From assembly GCA_021843755.1 (NCBI GenBank), contig JAKBWB010000002.1, positions 34,681 through 98,680 on the forward strand: a DNA stretch of 64,000 nucleotides, given 5' to 3'. Positions within the stretch are counted from its first letter, which is position 1; each line of letters opens with the position of its first letter. The position numbers were made by a program, and so were the translations under genes. This stretch comes from Pseudomonadota bacterium. GTDB taxonomy: Bacteria; Pseudomonadota; Gammaproteobacteria; Steroidobacterales; Steroidobacteraceae. The notes under the pieces are model-generated. The model searched no databases, had not been told where the DNA came from, and worked only from the letters and a program-made list of their open reading frames with translations. Of this stretch, positions 8,608 through 17,681 are shown in pieces.

Positions 8608-8764
8608 TTGGAGAAAGGCTCGACCCCGCGGCGCCCGGCCGCCGGGGAGATCCTGCTGCCCCCCGCAGGGATCGCCTTATAGCGCCGCGGACGGTACCCT
8701 ATCAGCCGCGCCCCGGTCCGCGCGTTCCGCCCAACATCGTCACGACACCTATTCAGCCGTGGGA

Positions 8765-10063
8765 ATGACTCCCGACAGCCCGGCCGCCGTTTCCGACTCC
8801 TCCTCGGGCCTCGCCGCCACGTGGCAGTTGCTGCTCGGCATCGGCATCCTGATGCTCGGGTCGGGATTGCAGAGCACGGAGATCAGTCTGCGCGCCGCGC
8901 TCGCGGGCTTCAGCGTCCCGGTCATCGGCGTCGTGATGTCCTGCTACTATGCCGGCTATCTACTCGGCACCGCGACCGCACCTCGCCTGGTGCTGCGGGT
9001 CGGGCACATCCGGGTGTTCGCCGCCATGGCCGCCGTGGCCGCCGCGGCGATTCTGGTCCAGGGCCTGTTCGTTCAGCCGTTCACGTGGGCGCTGTTGCGT
9101 GCAGTGTCGGGCCTGTGTTTCGCCGGCCTGTACGTCGTCGCCGAGAGCTGGCTGAACAATCGGTCGAGCCGGGCCACGCGCGGCACGCTGCTCGCGATCT
9201 ACATGGTCGTGCTGTACATCGGCCTCGGGAGCGCGCAATTCCTGCTCATCGCGGCCAATCCCGCCACCACCCGGCCCTTCATGCTCGCGGCGGTGATGAT
9301 TTCCCTCGCGCTGGTGCCGATCGCGCTCTCCGCGCACCGTGCCCCCGAGATCGCCCTGCCGCGCAAGGTCAGCTACCGCGAGCTCTACCGGAACTCCCCG
9401 CTCGGCATGGTGGCGGTGACGATGGCCGGCATGATCACAGCGTGCGTCTACACCATGGGCCCGGTCTACGCGCAGCGCATCGGACTCGGCACCACCGGGG
9501 TCGCTACGTTCATGGGCGTCAGCATTCTCGCGGCGGTGGTGGGTCAGTATCCGATCGGCCGCCTCTCCGACCGCCTCGACCGGCGGACCGTGATTGCCGC
9601 AGCGTGCGTCATCGCGGCGCTCAGCGCCGCCGTGCTCGTGATCGTTCACGATCCGCCCCGGCCGCTTTTCTACGCCACGACCGCGCTGTTCAGCTCCACG
9701 GCCTTCACGCTCTACTCCCTCGGCGTATCACACGTGAATGATCACCTCGAACCGACACAAATGGTGGCCGCGAGCAGCGCCCTGCTGAGCCTGAATGGGC
9801 TCGGAGCGGTGATCAGCCCCATCCTGCTCGGAGCCCTCATCGCCCGCTTCGGCCCGCCGGCTTACTTCGCGACCCTCGCCGGCCTGGCAGTCGTGCTCAG
9901 CGCGTTCGCTCTGTGGCGCAAGCGGCGTCGCGAGCCGGTCGACGCCGACATGAAGGGCGCATACATTGCCGCGGGGCCCCAGGGACTGGTCACCCGGATC
10001 GCCGCGAGCTCGCTCGTCTCGCCCTCGCCGGGCACATCGCCACCGGAAAAATCGCACGGCTGA
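8765..10063 (+). CDS. MFS transporter, YcaD-like
   Basis: About 432 residues with 12 predicted membrane segments. The motif GLYVVAESWLNNRSSRATRG is characteristic of the YcaD subgroup of the major facilitator superfamily, and GRLSDRLDRR is the MFS loop motif. The substrate is unknown for this subgroup. The ATG at 8765 follows 157 bases of intergenic DNA after the SCO gene, so it probably has its own promoter. An in-frame GTG two codons earlier is possible. Confidence 0.86.
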   Translation: MTPDSPAAVSDSSSGLAATWQLLLGIGILMLGSGLQSTEISLRAALAGFSVPVIGVVMSCYYAGYLLGTATAPRLVLRVGHIRVFAAMAAVAAAAILVQGLFVQPFTWALLRAVSGLCFAGLYVVAESWLNNRSSRATRGTLLAIYMVVLYIGLGSAQFLLIAANPATTRPFMLAAVMISLALVPIALSAHRAPEIALPRKVSYRELYRNSPLGMVAVTMAGMITACVYTMGPVYAQRIGLGTTGVATFMGVSILAAVVGQYPIGRLSDRLDRRTVIAAACVIAALSAAVLVIVHDPPRPLFYATTALFSSTAFTLYSLGVSHVNDHLEPTQMVAASSALLSLNGLGAVISPILLGALIARFGPPAYFATLAGLAVVLSAFALWRKRRREPVDADMKGAYIAAGPQGLVTRIAASSLVSPSPGTSPPEKSHG

Positions 10064-10169
10064 CAGCCGGCGGCGTACGGCCGGACGAACCCGGCCCTCT
10101 GCCGAAAGCGGGATACAGTTCGCACCAAATGGCGCGCCGCGCAAGGCCGCAATTGGCTAACATTATCGC

Positions 10170-10682
10170 ATGCGTTCCCTGAAATTCCTGAGCAGGCCCG
10201 CGGCGCTGCTGTGTGCCGCGCTCGCGCTCTTTTCCCTGCCTTGCGCCGCGCACGCCGACACCCAACGCTGGAGCACGCCGGTCGGCCTGTGGGCGCCGAT
10301 CGACAAGGCCACCGGCAAGCCGCTCGGGCTGATCTCGATCTTTGAGGATCATGGCCTCTACTACGGGCGTATCGAGCCGACCTCCGCCCACGATCACAGC
10401 ACTGCCCGGTGCACCCGGTGCACGGGCAGCCGTCACAATCAGCCGATCATCGGTCTCATTCTGATGCGCCATCTACGCTACAAGGACGGGCATTACGTCG
10501 GCGGCGACATCATCGATCCGAATACCGGGCGCGTGTATGACTGCGAGCTGCGCCTGATCGACGGCGGCCGCAAGCTGGTGATGCGGGGCTACATCGGGAT
10601 CCCGTTGTTCGGCCTCTCGCAGGTGTGGCATCGCATCGAGGGCACTCCCGGCGGGCCCCTGCGGCTTGCCGGCGGCCCTTAA
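10170..10682 (+). CDS. Exported DUF2147 protein
   Basis: 170 residues. A signal peptide (MRSLKFLSRPAALLCAALAL, cleavage near AHA-DT) precedes a DUF2147 domain: PVGLWAPIDKATGKPLGLI, a CTRCTG cysteine pair, NQPIIG, GGDIIDPNTGRVYDC and MRGYIGIPLFG. The family is periplasmic with no assigned biochemical function. The cysteines may form a disulfide after export. It stands alone between the YcaD-like transporter and xthA. Confidence 0.87.
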   Translation: MRSLKFLSRPAALLCAALALFSLPCAAHADTQRWSTPVGLWAPIDKATGKPLGLISIFEDHGLYYGRIEPTSAHDHSTARCTRCTGSRHNQPIIGLILMRHLRYKDGHYVGGDIIDPNTGRVYDCELRLIDGGRKLVMRGYIGIPLFGLSQVWHRIEGTPGGPLRLAGGP

Positions 10683-10750
10683 GAGTTCCCCATGAACTCG
10701 CGTCCACCCCGGCCCTGCAGCATCACGAACGCGTGACAGGCACAGGGACG

Positions 10751-10823
10751 TGCCCCGCCGCCGCAGGTGGCGGACGTTGAGCCAAAAACCACGCTTTTTG
10801 GCTCAACGGCGCTGGGCGGGGCA
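10751..10823. repeat. Nested inverted repeats between DUF2147 gene and xthA
   Basis: The inner arms GTTGAGCCAAAAA (10776-10788) and TTTTTGGCTCAAC (10795-10807) pair perfectly over 13 bases around the loop CCACGC. An outer pair TGCCCCGCC (10751-10759) and GGCGGGGCA (10815-10823) encloses them. There is no T-run after the stem, so it is not a classical rho-independent terminator, although the arm itself carries five T. It could end transcription from both sides or be a mobile hairpin element. Confidence 0.6.
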
Positions 10824-10969
10824 GGAGCCCCGATCCAGCGCTTCTAAATGGGGATGCAGGTCGTTTTCGAGGCTTGAGCGTTGCGCTCCGCGCCTGTACT
10901 GTGCGGCGCAGCACCCTCGTCCCGGGTTGATCGGGGCGGGCGCACCCTCATCGGCGAGCGGCGCAGAGC

Positions 10970-11776
10970 ATGACGACAATCTACTCATGGAACGTCAACG
11001 GCATCCGTGCCGTTACCCGCAAAGGCACATTGCAGAGCTTCATCCGCGCGCATCAACCCGACATCCTGTGTCTGCAGGAGACCAAGGCCGAGCGCGGCCA
11101 GGCCGATATCGACCTCAACGGGCACGGGTACCATGAGTTCTGGAACTCGGCGCAGAAGAAAGGTTACTCGGGCACGGCGATCTTCAGCCGCAGCGAGCCG
11201 CTGTCGGTGGTGAACGGCTTCCCGGCGGCGATCGCGCAGCAGTACAGCTTCACCGATCAGGACGGGCGCGACAGCCTGACCGAGGGCCGGGTGATCACCG
11301 CCGAGTACGCGAAGTTCTATGTAGTCACCGTGTATACCCCGAACGCCAAGGACGATCTCAGCCGGCTCGAGCTGCGCCACCGGCACTGGGATCCGGCCTG
11401 CCTCGCGCACTGCCGAGCGCTCGAGAAGCGCAAGCCGGTCGTCTTCTGCGGCGATCTGAACGTGGCGCACACCGAGCTCGATCTGGCCAATCCCGGCCCC
11501 AACCGCGGCAAGAAGGGCTTCACGGACGAGGAGCGCGCCGGCTTTCAGAGCTTCATCGACGCCGGGTTCATCGACACCTTTCGCCTGTTCAAGCAGGGCA
11601 ACGGCTACTACACCTGGTGGAGCCACTTCGCCAACTCCCGCGCCCGCAACGTCGGGTGGAGAATCGACTACGTGCTGGTCTCCGGGAGCCTGCGCAAAGC
11701 GGTCAAAGCCGCCGCGATCCACCCCGACGTCCTCGGCAGCGATCACTGCCCGGTCAGCATCACCCTCGCGGCCTGA
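10970..11776 (+). CDS. xthA: Exodeoxyribonuclease III
   Basis: 268 residues, full length for the ExoIII/AP-endonuclease family. Active-site signatures are present: NVNGIRA, LQETK (metal-binding Glu), VVTVYTPN (Tyr), GDLNVAH (Asp/Asn) and the terminal GSDHCPV (Asp/His). It cleaves at abasic sites and removes 3' blocking groups in base excision repair. It ends nine bases before the convergent TPR lipoprotein gene. Confidence 0.96.
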   Translation: MTTIYSWNVNGIRAVTRKGTLQSFIRAHQPDILCLQETKAERGQADIDLNGHGYHEFWNSAQKKGYSGTAIFSRSEPLSVVNGFPAAIAQQYSFTDQDGRDSLTEGRVITAEYAKFYVVTVYTPNAKDDLSRLELRHRHWDPACLAHCRALEKRKPVVFCGDLNVAHTELDLANPGPNRGKKGFTDEERAGFQSFIDAGFIDTFRLFKQGNGYYTWWSHFANSRARNVGWRIDYVLVSGSLRKAVKAAAIHPDVLGSDHCPVSITLAA

Positions 11777-11785
11777 GCGGCCGGC

Positions 11786-12376
11786 TTACTGAACGGAAAG
11801 CTCGGCAGCCTTCTGCTCGGCCGCAACAGCCGCCTGGGTTTGGCCCTCGGCGCGCAACGTCGCGGCGATAACCCCCCAGGCCGAGGCCTGAACCGACGGA
11901 TTGCCGGCGGCCAGATACAGCGCCTTGCGTGCCATGCCGTTGGCCTGGGCAGCGTGACCGGCCGCAAGGGTCTCCTTGGCGAACTCGAGCCATACCCGGG
12001 GATTGCGCGGCTCGATCGAGAGCGCGCGTTCGAGCGTCTCGGCGGCCAACCCGTAATCGCGCCTATGCTCCTGCTGATGCGCGTCGGCGACGAGCGACTG
12101 TGCTGCCGGACCGAGGGCGTACTGCGGCATCGCTTGCGGCGCACCGCCGAAGGAGTCCGCCGAGCCCGGTAGCGACGAGGACCTGCCGGAATTGGCCAAC
12201 GGGTCGATCTGCGGCGCGCCGCTCGAGTGCGGCAGGACACCCCCCCGTGCGCCCGAGTCGAAGTTTGGATGCGTGCTCGCATAGGGCGGTCCGACGAGTG
12301 CGCAGCTCGACAGCAGCGCCGCGCAGAGCAGTGCCGCCAGCCCAGTGCGCGCAAGTCCCGCAGATGTGCCGCTCAT
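11786..12376 (-). CDS. TPR lipoprotein coupled to PBP1b
   Basis: 196 residues. The signal peptide ends in a lipobox (AALLSSC), so it is probably an outer-membrane or periplasmic lipoprotein. After a Ser/Gly-rich linker, residues about 100-195 form TPR-like helices (YGLAAETLERALSIEPRNP, WLEFAKETLAAGHAAQA). Its ATG overlaps the mrcB stop as ATGA. I recognise no named family. Because PBP1b enzymes are activated by outer-membrane lipoproteins (LpoB) docking on UB2H, and CpoB is a TPR partner of that machine, a role as PBP1b partner is a reasonable inference but unproven. Confidence 0.72.
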   Translation of the reverse strand: MSGTSAGLARTGLAALLCAALLSSCALVGPPYASTHPNFDSGARGGVLPHSSGAPQIDPLANSGRSSSLPGSADSFGGAPQAMPQYALGPAAQSLVADAHQQEHRRDYGLAAETLERALSIEPRNPRVWLEFAKETLAAGHAAQANGMARKALYLAAGNPSVQASAWGVIAATLRAEGQTQAAVAAEQKAAELSVQ

Positions 12377-14655
12377 TGCATGTCCCCGAACAGTCCACAA
12401 CCCGCCATCGGTGCAAGCTGTGCGCTCGCCGGCACCGCCACCTCGACCGCATTCGCTCCGTCGCACGCGGGCGTGGTCTGAAGACCGGTTGCGAAATCGA
12501 TCCACACCTCGTCGAGGCCCTGCGGCGGCGGCATATCGAGCGACACGGCGCCGAGCTGCGCCATGATGCGCGCCCAGACCGGCAGCGCGCCCCGCGCGCC
12601 AACCAGACCGGTCGGTTGATCGTGATCATACCCGACCCAGACGACCGTGAGCAGATTGCTCGAGAAGCCCGCAAACCAGCTGTCGGCATCATGTTGCGAG
12701 GTCCCGGTCTTGCCGGCCACAACCAACCCGGGCGGCAGCCGCGCCAGAGCGGGTTGACCGGTACCGTGCGTGAACACTTGTTCCATCATGGTGGTCAGCT
12801 CATACACGTCCGCCGGCGGCGCCACCGGCGTGACCCGCACCGGGAACGCCTTGAGCGGCGTGCCGTCCGCGCTCACCACGGCGCGAACGGCGCGCAGCGG
12901 CTCGCGAAAGCCGCCGTCGGCGATCCCGTTGTACAGCTGAGCGACTTCGAACGGTGTCAGATCGCTTGCGCCGAGGAGCATCGCCGGCACTTCCTGCGGG
13001 GGATGCTTCAGACCGAAGCGCCGCAGCGTATGCATGACCGGGTTCAGCCCGATCGACATCCCCAGACGCACCGTAGCGGCGTTCAGGGACTGCGCGAGCG
13101 CGCGCACCAGCGGCACCGGTCCGTGGAAGATGCGCGAGTAGTTGCGTGGCCGCCAGTACCGGCCAGCGCCCAGGCTGACGGCAATCGGCTCGTCCTCGAT
13201 GATGGAGGCGGGGGTGTATCGCCCGGTCTCGAGCGCCGTGAGGTAGATGAACGGCTTGATGATCGATCCGATCGAGCGATGGGCATACAGGGCGCGGTTG
13301 AAGCCGTCGTAATTCCCGTCGCGGCCGCCGACGATCGCCAGTACGTCCCCGGTCTGCGGCGAGGTGACCACCACCGCCCCCTGCAGCAGCTCCTTGCCGT
13401 CATGGTGCGTCCGGTCGAGCCGATGCAGCACTGTGTCCAGGGCCCGCTGCGCGATGGCCTGCACGTGCGGATCGAGGCTGGTATAGACCCGCAGACCCGC
13501 CTCGGTCAGCTCCTTCTCGGGGTAGTCGCGGGCAAGCGTGCGCCGTACCAGATCCAGGTAGGCCGGATAATAGGCGCCCACGGGCTGGGGCGTGACGCCG
13601 AGCGGCGTGCGCATCGCCGTGGCGGCGCGCGCGGCGCTGACGACACCCTGGCGCGCCAGGATACCGAGCACCCGATTGCGCCGCGCCAACACCCGGCGGG
13701 GGTACAGGCGCGGATTGTAGTAGGTCGGACCGCGCACGATGGCCACCAGCATCGCGATCTGCGGCAGATCGAGTTCGGCGAGCGGCTCGCCGAAGTAGTA
13801 CTCGCTGGCGAGCCCGAAGCCGTGCACCGAGAGATTGCCGTCCTGGCCGAGGAAAATCTCGTTGATGTAGGCGTTCATGATTTCAGCCTTGCTGAAATGC
13901 GCCGTCAGCGCGACGGCCATGATGGCCTCGCGGAGCTTTCGCCACAGCGTCCTGCGGTCATTGAGAAAATAACTTCGCACCAGCTCCTGAGTGAGCGTGC
14001 TACCACCCTCGGCATAGCGGCGCTCGCGCAGATCGACCCAGGCGGCCCGCAGGATGCCCTTCGGATCGATACCCCAGTTGGTCTGGAACGTCCGATCCTC
14101 GACGGCGATCAGGGCCTTGGGCAGCAAAGGCGGCACCTGCTTCGGGCCGACCACGATGCGATCGACCCCGTCGCGCGGATAGATGCTCCCGATGAGCAGC
14201 GGATCGAGCCGGATGACCGGCACCTCGTGCCCGGCCCCGTCACGCAGATCCACGATTCCGGCCGGCCCGAAGACCACGGTCAGCCGCAGCGCCGGGCGCT
14301 CCCGATCGGCGAATTGCACCGGCCGCAGCATCACTTCGACTCGCCCGAGCGTCGCGGTGTACGTGCCCGGCCCGCGCAGCACCGCCACCGGTCGATAGGC
14401 CAGCCGCCGCAAGTCGTGCTCGAGATCGGCCTCGCTCAAGTCCAGACCCGCGTACAGCTGCATCGGCGCGGCATAGACGCGCGCCGGCAGCGTCCAACGC
14501 AAAGCGCTGAACCGGCCGGTCACGAGCCGATCAAGATACAGCGCGTAGCCGCCAAAGACCAGCAGGCCCGCCAGCGCCGCCCCGCCCACGATCCAGCCGA
14601 GCGGCCGCCGGAAGCGGCTCTTTTTCGCCGCCTTGCGCGTTTTCGCAGGGGTCAG
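12373..14655 (-). CDS. mrcB: Penicillin-binding protein 1b
   Basis: About 760 residues: a basic cytoplasmic tail, one membrane helix (GGAALAGLLVFGGYALYL), a UB2H domain, a GT51 glycosyltransferase (AVEDRTFQTNWGID with catalytic Glu, GGSTLTQELVR) and a transpeptidase with SxxK (SIGSIIKPF), SxN (SLNAATVRLG) and KTG (AGKTGTSQ). It polymerises and crosslinks peptidoglycan. The only GTG start (14589) has no ribosome binding site and would drop the basic tail. CTG at 14655 has GAGGAG eight bases upstream and overlaps the lysA stop (CTCTGA), so I choose it. It is slightly shorter than E. coli PBP1b. Confidence 0.93.
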   Translation of the reverse strand: MTPAKTRKAAKKSRFRRPLGWIVGGAALAGLLVFGGYALYLDRLVTGRFSALRWTLPARVYAAPMQLYAGLDLSEADLEHDLRRLAYRPVAVLRGPGTYTATLGRVEVMLRPVQFADRERPALRLTVVFGPAGIVDLRDGAGHEVPVIRLDPLLIGSIYPRDGVDRIVVGPKQVPPLLPKALIAVEDRTFQTNWGIDPKGILRAAWVDLRERRYAEGGSTLTQELVRSYFLNDRRTLWRKLREAIMAVALTAHFSKAEIMNAYINEIFLGQDGNLSVHGFGLASEYYFGEPLAELDLPQIAMLVAIVRGPTYYNPRLYPRRVLARRNRVLGILARQGVVSAARAATAMRTPLGVTPQPVGAYYPAYLDLVRRTLARDYPEKELTEAGLRVYTSLDPHVQAIAQRALDTVLHRLDRTHHDGKELLQGAVVVTSPQTGDVLAIVGGRDGNYDGFNRALYAHRSIGSIIKPFIYLTALETGRYTPASIIEDEPIAVSLGAGRYWRPRNYSRIFHGPVPLVRALAQSLNAATVRLGMSIGLNPVMHTLRRFGLKHPPQEVPAMLLGASDLTPFEVAQLYNGIADGGFREPLRAVRAVVSADGTPLKAFPVRVTPVAPPADVYELTTMMEQVFTHGTGQPALARLPPGLVVAGKTGTSQHDADSWFAGFSSNLLTVVWVGYDHDQPTGLVGARGALPVWARIMAQLGAVSLDMPPPQGLDEVWIDFATGLQTTPACDGANAVEVAVPASAQLAPMAGCGLFGDMQ

Positions 14656-17234
14656 AGGATCAGCTCCTCGGCCGGCTCACGCAGGTTGTAGCGTGAGCTC
14701 ATGCAATGGCCGTAGGCACCCGTGTTGGCAATGAGCAGGACATCGCCCGCGCGGGTCCTCGGCAGCTGCCGGTCATGTCCCAACACATCGGCGCTCTCGC
14801 AGATCGGGCCGACCACATTGACCAGCTCGCCGGCCGGCTCCGCGAGCCGCGTGAGGTTGACGATCTCGTGATATGCCCCATAGAGCGCCGGCCGCAACAG
14901 GGAATTCATCCCGGTGGCGATGCCCACGTAGCGGACACTACCCTTGCTCTTGAGCTGCGTGACCCGGGCCACCAGCGCGCCGGCCGCGCCGGCGAGGTAG
15001 CGCCCCGGCTCCATCCAGATCTCCAGGCGCGGATGCTCGGCGCGCACGGCCGCGAGCAGCGTGTCGAGCTCGTTCAGGTCCGGGCCATGCTGGTCGGCGC
15101 GCTCCGGTATGCCCAGGCCCCCGCCGATGTCGATCGCGCGAACCGCCTCGAAGCGCTGCCCCAGCTCGGCCAGCCGGCGGGCGGTATGCTCCCAGGTCCT
15201 CACCGTGAGAATGCCGCTGCCGACATGGGAATGCAGCCCGACGATGCGCGCGCCGCACCGCCGCGTCAGGCGCTCCAGGTCCTCCAGATCCGCAATGGGT
15301 ACGCCGAACTTGGCGTGCGCGCCGGCAGTGCGCACGTGGTGGTGATGACCCGCGCCGGCGCCGGTATCGATGCGCACGAAGATCTCCCGCTCGCGCCACA
15401 GATCCCCCCACTGCTCGAGCACGAACAGGTTGTCGACGGTGACCTGCACGCCGCACTCGAGCGCCCAGGAGTACTCCTCGCGCGAAGCGAAGTTCGGTGT
15501 AAACAGCACGCGGCGAGCATCGAGCTGCGGGAACACAGCGAGCACGTGCTCGAGTTCCCCGCGCGAGACGCACTCGAAGTCCACACCCTCGGCGGCGACG
15601 GCCCGCAGGATCTGCGGATGGGGGTTCGCCTTGACCGCGAAGTGCACCCGGTCCAGGCTGCGCAGCGCGCGCAGCGATCGGGCCGCGGCGCGCACCGTCT
15701 CGAGATGATAGACGTAGGCCGAGTCGCGCATCCCGAGTGCCGCCAGAACGCGCGAGTGCTCGCTGCGCCACCACGGCTCGGGGCGCGCAGCCGCGATCTG
15801 CGAGGGAGCGAACAGCTGCGCCCAGGTCGGACCGAGCACGCGGTCGCCCGCCACGGGCCGGATCAGCAACTCGTGCAGCTGATCGACCAGGCGATCGCCC
15901 TGGGTCTCGTCGACCACGAAGGTGAAGTTCAGATCATTGGCCGCCTGCGAGACCAGATAGATCTTCTGCTCCTCGAAGAACTCGAACGCACCGCCAAGTT
16001 GGTGAAGGATGGCCCGGATGTTGCGGCCGACGAGACTCACCGACGCACACGGCCCGATCACCTGCACGCGGCACAGGCGCGACAGATCGCTCACCAGCGC
16101 CGCCAGCAGCGCGCTGTCGAGCGTATTGGCCGCCGGATCGAGCGAGACGGTGACATTGGTCTCGGAGGTCGAAACCAGGTCGACCGACATGCCGTGGGCC
16201 TTGAAGACCTGGAACACGTCAGCGAGGAATCCCACCTGGTGCCACATGCCCGGGCTCTCGAGCGACACCAGCGTGATGCCCTTCTTGGTGCAGACCGCCT
16301 TGACCTGGGCGGTGCCGTCGCCCTCGGCCGAGAGCACCGTGCCGGGCATCTGCGGAGCCTGCGTGGCATACACGTGCAACGGGATGCCGTACTGGCGCAC
16401 CGGCAGGATACAGCGCGGGTGCAGCACCTTGGCGCCGCTCGTGGCGATCTCCTGCGCCTCGTCGTAATGCAGGGCGCGCAGCAGCCGCGCCGTCGGGATC
16501 GAGCGCGGATTGGCGCTGAACATCCCCGGCACGTCGGTCCAGATCTCGAGCCGCTGTGCGCGCAGCTTGGCGGCGAAATAAGCGCCCGAGGTATCCGAGC
16601 CGCCGCGGCCGAGCAACACGGTATTGCCCTCGGTATCGCTCGCGATGAATCCCTGTGTCACGACCACGGGGGCGAGGTCTTCCAGGCGCTCGCGCAGCGC
16701 CTGATCGGGCTCGAAGCGGCACACGGCCGACAACACACTCGCCTTGGCCGAAGCGCCGACCCGGTCATCGGCGAGCAGCATGGTACGCGCGTCGGCCCAT
16801 TGAGCCTCCAGACCCTGCGCAGCCAGATAACGGGCCCCGAGGTCGGTGGCCATCAGCTCCCCGGCAGACATCACGCGGGCGCGCGTCCGATCGCTCACCT
16901 CTCCGATCAAGACCACACCGGCGGCGATCTGACGCAGCTCGGCCAGACGCGCCTCGCAGGCCTCCCCGAGCGGGATGCCAAGATCCGCCGCGAGCCTTCG
17001 GTGGCGGTCCTCGATCTCCTGCAGCTCCTCCTCGTACTTCTGGGTGCGCGCCGCATCGAGCAGCCGCTCGAGCCGATCCGTCACGCCGCTCAGGGCCGAG
17101 TGCACGATCAGGACGCGGGCCCCGCCTGCGCGCCGGTCCGCGGTGACTCGCGCGATGTTCTGCCAATTCGAGAGCGAGGAGACGCTGGTCCCCCCGAACT
17201 TCAGGACGATCCACTGGGAGGCGCTGCGGGTCAA
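14652..17234 (-). CDS. lysAC: Bifunctional aspartate kinase / diaminopimelate decarboxylase
   Basis: About 860 residues, a fusion of the first and last enzymes of lysine synthesis. Residues 1-460 are aspartokinase (IVLKFGGTSVSS, GRGGSDTSGAYFAAKL) with ACT-type regulatory repeats. Residues about 500-860 are a PLP-dependent decarboxylase (FAVKANPHP with the Schiff-base Lys, HSHVGSGI, EPGRYLAG, CESADVLGHDR). This fusion is known from Xanthomonadales relatives. The start is taken as TTG 17234 because AGGAG lies five bases upstream; GTG 17252 is the alternative. It overlaps mrcB, linking meso-DAP/lysine balance with wall synthesis. I see no lysine riboswitch upstream. Confidence 0.95.
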   Translation of the reverse strand: MTRSASQWIVLKFGGTSVSSLSNWQNIARVTADRRAGGARVLIVHSALSGVTDRLERLLDAARTQKYEEELQEIEDRHRRLAADLGIPLGEACEARLAELRQIAAGVVLIGEVSDRTRARVMSAGELMATDLGARYLAAQGLEAQWADARTMLLADDRVGASAKASVLSAVCRFEPDQALRERLEDLAPVVVTQGFIASDTEGNTVLLGRGGSDTSGAYFAAKLRAQRLEIWTDVPGMFSANPRSIPTARLLRALHYDEAQEIATSGAKVLHPRCILPVRQYGIPLHVYATQAPQMPGTVLSAEGDGTAQVKAVCTKKGITLVSLESPGMWHQVGFLADVFQVFKAHGMSVDLVSTSETNVTVSLDPAANTLDSALLAALVSDLSRLCRVQVIGPCASVSLVGRNIRAILHQLGGAFEFFEEQKIYLVSQAANDLNFTFVVDETQGDRLVDQLHELLIRPVAGDRVLGPTWAQLFAPSQIAAARPEPWWRSEHSRVLAALGMRDSAYVYHLETVRAAARSLRALRSLDRVHFAVKANPHPQILRAVAAEGVDFECVSRGELEHVLAVFPQLDARRVLFTPNFASREEYSWALECGVQVTVDNLFVLEQWGDLWREREIFVRIDTGAGAGHHHHVRTAGAHAKFGVPIADLEDLERLTRRCGARIVGLHSHVGSGILTVRTWEHTARRLAELGQRFEAVRAIDIGGGLGIPERADQHGPDLNELDTLLAAVRAEHPRLEIWMEPGRYLAGAAGALVARVTQLKSKGSVRYVGIATGMNSLLRPALYGAYHEIVNLTRLAEPAGELVNVVGPICESADVLGHDRQLPRTRAGDVLLIANTGAYGHCMSSRYNLREPAEELIL

Positions 17235-17360
17235 TGCTGCTCCTGAGCACACGGCGGGGCGGGCCGCATCAAGCCTTCAGGCCGAGCAGGCCCCGGGGCG
17301 CCGCCGCGTGCCAGCTGCCCTGCTCGGGTCGATCGAATCAGCTTCACGGGCGCGCAGCCG

Positions 17361-17576
17361 CTACAGCTCCTCGTCGAAATCGCGCAGGTCCTTCTCGAGC
17401 CTCTTGTCCGCCAGGACTTCCTCGAGCCGGCTCCAGGCAGCCTTGCTGCGCTTGCCGGCCATGGGCCGGCGCTTGTCCACCCGATCGAGCATCCGATCGT
17501 AATCCGTGCCCTCCTCGGCGTGTCCATTCAGGATTTCCTCGTCGAGATCGAAGCTCTCGTTGTCTCGTTCCGACAT
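17361..17576 (-). CDS. Small acidic protein, PA3496-like
   Basis: 71 residues, highly charged, with no membrane segment. The C-terminal half (AWSRLEEVLADKRLEKDLRDFDEEL) resembles the short RR(L/I)E...LR(K/R)EL..FD end of PA3496-family proteins, which some annotations call putative envelope integrity proteins. The match is short, so family placement is tentative. It precedes the lysAC operon on the same strand with a 126-base gap. Confidence 0.6.
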   Translation of the reverse strand: MSERDNESFDLDEEILNGHAEEGTDYDRMLDRVDKRRPMAGKRSKAAWSRLEEVLADKRLEKDLRDFDEEL

Positions 17577-17681
17577 CTGGCGGTAAAAATCCCAGTTAAA
17601 TCAATTAGGTAGTGCAACTTCGAGAGGAGCAAGACAGCGAACTATAATGAAAACTCGGCGCGGAGCAAGAGTTCTCGCGCG

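Noticed and set aside
10795..10807. Classical rho-independent terminator for the DUF2147 gene.
   Set aside because: The T-run is inside the stem and not after it; kept as an inverted repeat only.
11929..14691. A 920-codon open frame antisense to mrcB, and similar long frames opposite lysAC, mccB, the RND genes and PepN.
   Set aside because: They mirror real genes, lack ribosome binding sites and give His/Arg-rich sequence without family motifs; long antisense frames are expected at this GC content.
17253..17360. A lysine riboswitch ahead of the aspartokinase fusion.
   Set aside because: The leader is too short and shows none of the conserved riboswitch helices.
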